This document shows, one piece after another, positions 42,093 through 45,034 of a stretch of 45,034 nucleotides of DNA. The stretch covers positions 1 through 45,034 of the forward strand of contig JAISSD010000243.1 of the NCBI GenBank assembly GCA_031273295.1, given 5' to 3'. The notes under the pieces are model-generated. The model saw only the letters and a list, made by a program, of their open reading frames with translations, searched no databases and was not told where the DNA came from. The stretch's first letter is position 1. Each line of letters begins with the position of its first letter. The position numbers and the translations under genes are program-made. The DNA is from Prevotella sp. (lineage in GTDB: Bacteria; Bacteroidota; Bacteroidia; Bacteroidales; Dysgonomonadaceae).

Positions 42093-42680
42093 CTATTTTT
42101 TAAATTCGTCAGGATTATCGGGTATAATATCCAGCAGGTATATCTTGAACCTCAGGGTCGTGTAACCCGGTATTGTTTGAACGCTTCCGCTATAATTCCC
42201 GTAAGTTCCATATCCAAGCAGGTAAGGGATCACAACCTCTACCTGGTCGCCTTTGTGCATGTGCTGGAGCATGGTAGCGAATCCGTCTACAAAACCGGAA
42301 ACCCGCGAACGCAGTATCCTTCCGTTATTGTCCCCCTCTGTTGTGTCAAAGGTGTATTTTGTACCGTCTTTCAATAAAAAAGACCCTTCGTAGCGGATAG
42401 CTACGCTATCAGTAAAATAGGGCGTTCCATCGTCTGTTATTTTAGTGGATTTGGTAGCTGTTTCGGCAAAAAAATCTATATACTTGAAATATATGGAGCC
42501 GTTATCACTCTGGGATTTGCGTGGCTGATAATCCGTATTTTTGGAAACATCCGCCACCTGTTGCTCATTATAGGCTTTCCATTCCTCGTCTATATCGGAG
42601 GTGTTGTCATCCATTCCGCATGATGCGAATAATGTCAATGAGCAGAACAAGGTAATTGAAGCAAACAGTTTTTTATTCAT
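42093..42680 (-). CDS. FKBP-type peptidyl-prolyl isomerase lipoprotein
   Basis: 195 residues from the ATG at 42680. Lipoprotein signal MNKKLFASITLFCSLTLFAS then Cys21, followed by an acidic stretch (GMDDNTSDIDEEW). The C-terminal FKBP domain contains YEGSFLLKDGTKYTFDTT, VDGFATMLQHMHKGDQVEVV and IPYLLGYGTYGNYSG with TTLRFKIYLLDI. It assists folding of exported proteins in the periplasm or on the surface. Downstream of glyS on the same strand. Confidence 0.9.
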   Translation of the reverse strand: MNKKLFASITLFCSLTLFASCGMDDNTSDIDEEWKAYNEQQVADVSKNTDYQPRKSQSDNGSIYFKYIDFFAETATKSTKITDDGTPYFTDSVAIRYEGSFLLKDGTKYTFDTTEGDNNGRILRSRVSGFVDGFATMLQHMHKGDQVEVVIPYLLGYGTYGNYSGSVQTIPGYTTLRFKIYLLDIIPDNPDEFKK

Positions 42681-42739
42681 ATTTTTATAGTTGCGGGTTA
42701 CAGACAATGGATATACATGATTTATAACCCATAATTATT

Positions 42740-44275
42740 TTATATTGTTTTCAATAAGTTTTTCATACTTGCCTTGTCGGCTATTATATCAGCCAGTTTA
42801 TCTATTGCCACGCGCTCCTGCTCCATTGTATCGCGGTAGCGGACAGTCACAGTATTGTCTTTCGTAGACTGATGGTCTACGGTCACGCAATAAGGGGTGC
42901 CGATGGCGTCCTGACGGCGGTAACGTTTACCTATACTGTCTTTTTCGTCATACTGGCATTTGAGATCGAATTTCAGATTGTCAATGATTTCACGGGCTTT
43001 TTCCGGCAACCCGTCTTTTTTTACCAACGGCAACACCGCTAGCTTGATTGGCGCCAATGCAGCCGGCAATTTCAATACCACGCGTGTTTCGCCGCCGTCC
43101 AGTTCTTCTTCCGTATATGCCGCTGAAATAATAGACAAAAACATACGGTCGACTCCGATAGATGTTTCAATAACGTAAGGAGTATACGATTTATTGAGTT
43201 CGGGATCGAAATATTGTAATTTTTTACCGGAATATTTTTCGTGGCTGACCAGGTCGAAATCTGTCCGGGAGTGGATGCCTTCCACTTCCTTGAATCCAAA
43301 CGGCATCTCAAACTCGATATCGGTAGCCGCGTTCGCGTAGTGTGCCAGTTTGTCGTGGTCGTGGAAACGATATTTGTTGTCCCCGTATCCCAGCGCTTTG
43401 TGCCATTTCATACGGATTTCTTTCCATTTTGCGAACCATTCCAGCTCTTCGCCCGGACGAACAAAAAACTGCATCTCCATCTGTTCGAATTCGCGCATGC
43501 GGAAAATAAACTGACGGGCAACTATCTCGTTACGGAATGCTTTGCCTGTCTGCGCTATACCGAACGGTATCTTCATACGGCCTGTTTTCTGCACATTCAG
43601 GAAGTTTACGAAAATACCCTGTGCCGTTTCGGGACGCAGATACACTTTCATCGCACCGTCGGCGGTAGATCCCATTTCGGTGATGAACATCAGGTTAAAC
43701 TGACGCACATCGGTCCAGTTGCGTGTTCCACTGATCGGATCCGCTATCTCGCAATCAATGATAATCCGGCGAAGCTCCTCCAGATTGCTGTCGTTCAACG
43801 CTTTTGCAAAGCGGGCATGTATTTCGTCGCGTTTCGCCTGATTTTCAAGGATACGCGGGTTTGTCCGGTGAAACATGGCTTCGTCGAAGCTGTCGCCAAA
43901 TCTTTTCGCCGCTTTCTCTACTTCCTTGTTTATTTTATCGTCAATCTTTGCCAGGTACTCTTCTATCAATACATCGGCGCGATAACGTTTTTTGCTGTCT
44001 TTGTTGTCAATCAAAGGGTCGTTGAACGCATCCACATGTCCCGAAGCTTTCCAGATGGCAGGGTGCATAAAGATGGCCGAGTCTATACCCACTACATTTT
44101 CGTGCAGCAGCACCATACTGTCCCACCAGTATTTTTTGATATTGTTTTTCAGTTCCACACCCATTTGTCCGTAATCATACACGGCGCTCAATCCGTCGTA
44201 TATTTCACTGGACTGAAATACAAAACCATACTCTTTGCAATGTGAAACTATCTTCTTAAAAGCATCTTCCGACAT
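42740..44275 (-). CDS. glyS: Glycine--tRNA ligase (alpha2 type)
   Basis: 511 residues, eukaryote-like single-chain class II enzyme. EYGFVFQSSEIYDGLSAVYD at the N-terminus; motif 2 GKAFRNEIVARQFIFRMREF, then EQMEMQFFVRPGEE; motif 3 near SIGVDRMFLSIIS; C-terminal anticodon-binding domain from APIKLAVLPLVKK. Charges tRNA-Gly. Followed by the FKBP gene after 59 bases. Confidence 0.97.
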   Translation of the reverse strand: MSEDAFKKIVSHCKEYGFVFQSSEIYDGLSAVYDYGQMGVELKNNIKKYWWDSMVLLHENVVGIDSAIFMHPAIWKASGHVDAFNDPLIDNKDSKKRYRADVLIEEYLAKIDDKINKEVEKAAKRFGDSFDEAMFHRTNPRILENQAKRDEIHARFAKALNDSNLEELRRIIIDCEIADPISGTRNWTDVRQFNLMFITEMGSTADGAMKVYLRPETAQGIFVNFLNVQKTGRMKIPFGIAQTGKAFRNEIVARQFIFRMREFEQMEMQFFVRPGEELEWFAKWKEIRMKWHKALGYGDNKYRFHDHDKLAHYANAATDIEFEMPFGFKEVEGIHSRTDFDLVSHEKYSGKKLQYFDPELNKSYTPYVIETSIGVDRMFLSIISAAYTEEELDGGETRVVLKLPAALAPIKLAVLPLVKKDGLPEKAREIIDNLKFDLKCQYDEKDSIGKRYRRQDAIGTPYCVTVDHQSTKDNTVTVRYRDTMEQERVAIDKLADIIADKASMKNLLKTI

Positions 44276-44694
44276 ATCCTTTCGACTTGTTTATGTTTGT
44301 TTTATATGTAATTGAATAAGTTGCACAAAGTAAACACTTTTTTTTGACATGGAAAGGCGTGTCATATTACTTATGGAGTAATTAAAGCCGGAATATTATG
44401 ATTTTTTATCAAGAAACTGTTTAAATCTTGCCTGCTCAAATTTCCCGGGCTGTTTTCAGGCCGGTTTTTTCTTTTGTAAAGCGACAATTCACGCCTCCTT
44501 TGGCCTCTTCCTTTCAGTTGGAATGACATGCCCCGGTTTGAGCAGATGTTTCAGCTTCCTCAATTTCCTTAAATTCTTTAAATTGCCTTGAAGAGAAGAC
44601 CAGCCAGTGGCGTCACAGGCATAAAAAGCGCCCTCCTCGTTTGATTTCAATCCCGAATTCCGCTAATTGAATATAAAAAGGCGGAAATATGTAA
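44276..44694. other. Intergenic region between divergent glyS and the second fimbrillin-type gene
   Basis: No gene seen. A weak minus-strand -7-like box (TTACTTTG, about 44325-44332) fits glyS. It also holds an orphan terminator-like hairpin, listed separately. Confidence 0.4.
44446..44471 (+). terminator. Orphan terminator-like hairpin
   Basis: CCGGGCTG-TTTT-CAGGCCGG with one internal G-G mismatch, then TTTTTT. No gene on the plus strand precedes it, so it may end a short RNA or act as an attenuator. Confidence 0.45.
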
Positions 44695-44724
44695 TTGCTT
44701 ATCCACCCGGATTGAATATATTTG
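44695..44724 (+). promoter_or_regulatory. Promoter of the second fimbrillin-type gene
   Basis: TTG (44695-44697), 19 bases, TATATTTG (44717-44724); ATG lies about 48 bases after the -7 box. Confidence 0.65.
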
Positions 44725-44771
44725 TTGGATAAAATTATTATATATAAAACTCATTAACTAAATTCAAACTT

Positions 44772-45034
44772 ATGAAAAAAGCGATTATTTCAGTAGCTCT
44801 TCTTGCTTCCGGGTTGTTGTCCGGTTGCAGCAGTGAAGAGTCTGTCTCCAGGCCGGAGACAATTGGACAGACAGGGACTTTGACCTTCAGTTTTCCCGCT
44901 CCCGGTCGAAGCGTGACCTATGCCGGTGCAACCACAGACGAAAACAGTCCTGTGGATGCGGTCGGTGACGAAGCCGCGATTAACGACGTTACGATTTACA
45001 TGTTCGAGGATTCGGACGGTGTGTTGAAGGCAAG
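44772..45034 (+). CDS. Fimbrillin-family surface lipoprotein (3' partial)
   Basis: First 87 codons. Signal MKKAIISVALLASGLLSG with lipid-anchored Cys19, then TGTLTFSFPAPGRSVTY and INDVTIYMFEDSDGVLKA, the first fimbrillin strands (compare VDVLVFDNSN at the left edge). The gene runs off the right end of the window. Probably a fimbrial or adhesin subunit; whether it also has a variable tail cannot be seen. Confidence 0.8.
   Translation, partial: MKKAIISVALLASGLLSGCSSEESVSRPETIGQTGTLTFSFPAPGRSVTYAGATTDENSPVDAVGDEAAINDVTIYMFEDSDGVLKA

Noticed and set aside
1-45034. Window ends as the two halves of one fimbrillin gene on a circle
   Set aside because: The right end stops at VTIYMFEDSDGVLKA and the left begins at VDVLVFDNSN, the same strand of the fold; joining them would duplicate it, so they are two separate genes.

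Overview
The window comes from a member of the Bacteroidales. Evidence: SusC/SusD and fimbrillin lipoproteins, a GH97 enzyme, a fused FeoA-FeoB, alpha2-type glycyl-tRNA synthetase, and many promoters of the Bacteroidetes form (TTTG, about 19-20 bases, TAnnTTTG). The genus cannot be fixed from sequence alone.

Layout. 1-2259 is the 3' part of a fimbrillin/BACON surface protein whose last ~55 codons look like the variable region of a diversity-generating retroelement (DGR). 2.3-5.7 kb holds dispersed repeats, two small unknown ORFs, a secreted Hint-domain protein and a hotdog thioesterase. 5.7-13.6 kb carries feoAB, a susC/susD pair and a 54-codon Cys-rich membrane protein of the FeoB-associated type. 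A probable small RNA with its own promoter and terminator follows (about 13.64-13.88 kb). A housekeeping cluster comes next: pyrE, an SRPBCC protein, argH, serB. 17.9-19.6 kb is a DUF4143 ATPase gene between inverted copies of an intergenic repeat. lgt and a flavodiiron protein form a minus-strand operon. 22.5-24.3 kb is an AT-rich ATPase plus TOPRIM-like gene pair, a plausible phage-defence unit, beside tRNA-Lys. An N-acetylhexosamine-kinase-like gene and a GH97 gene form a sugar operon (25.0-28.1 kb).

28.3-34.6 kb is accessory DNA: a broken Abi_2 gene, two secreted proteins, HicA-HicB, the 5' end of a group II intron just after a terminator, an overlapping DUF4160-DUF2442-HTH trio, and a MITE-like element with perfect 18-bp ends. 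34.9-44.3 kb returns to core-like genes: a deoxyinosine-type DNA glycosylase, a flippase, a hemerythrin protein with a LuxR-type regulator, DUF2156 and GNAT proteins, the diadenylate cyclase CdaA, a lipoprotein FKBP isomerase and glyS. The window ends inside a second fimbrillin-type lipoprotein gene.

Most notable: (1) the DGR-like variable tail, with no reverse transcriptase in view; (2) two related 33-codon leader ORFs, 35 kb apart, each ending exactly 4 bases before an unrelated gene; (3) the candidate small RNA upstream of pyrE; (4) the split ATPase/TOPRIM pair at tRNA-Lys; (5) the DUF4160-DUF2442-HTH unit; (6) several small non-autonomous elements and composite repeats.
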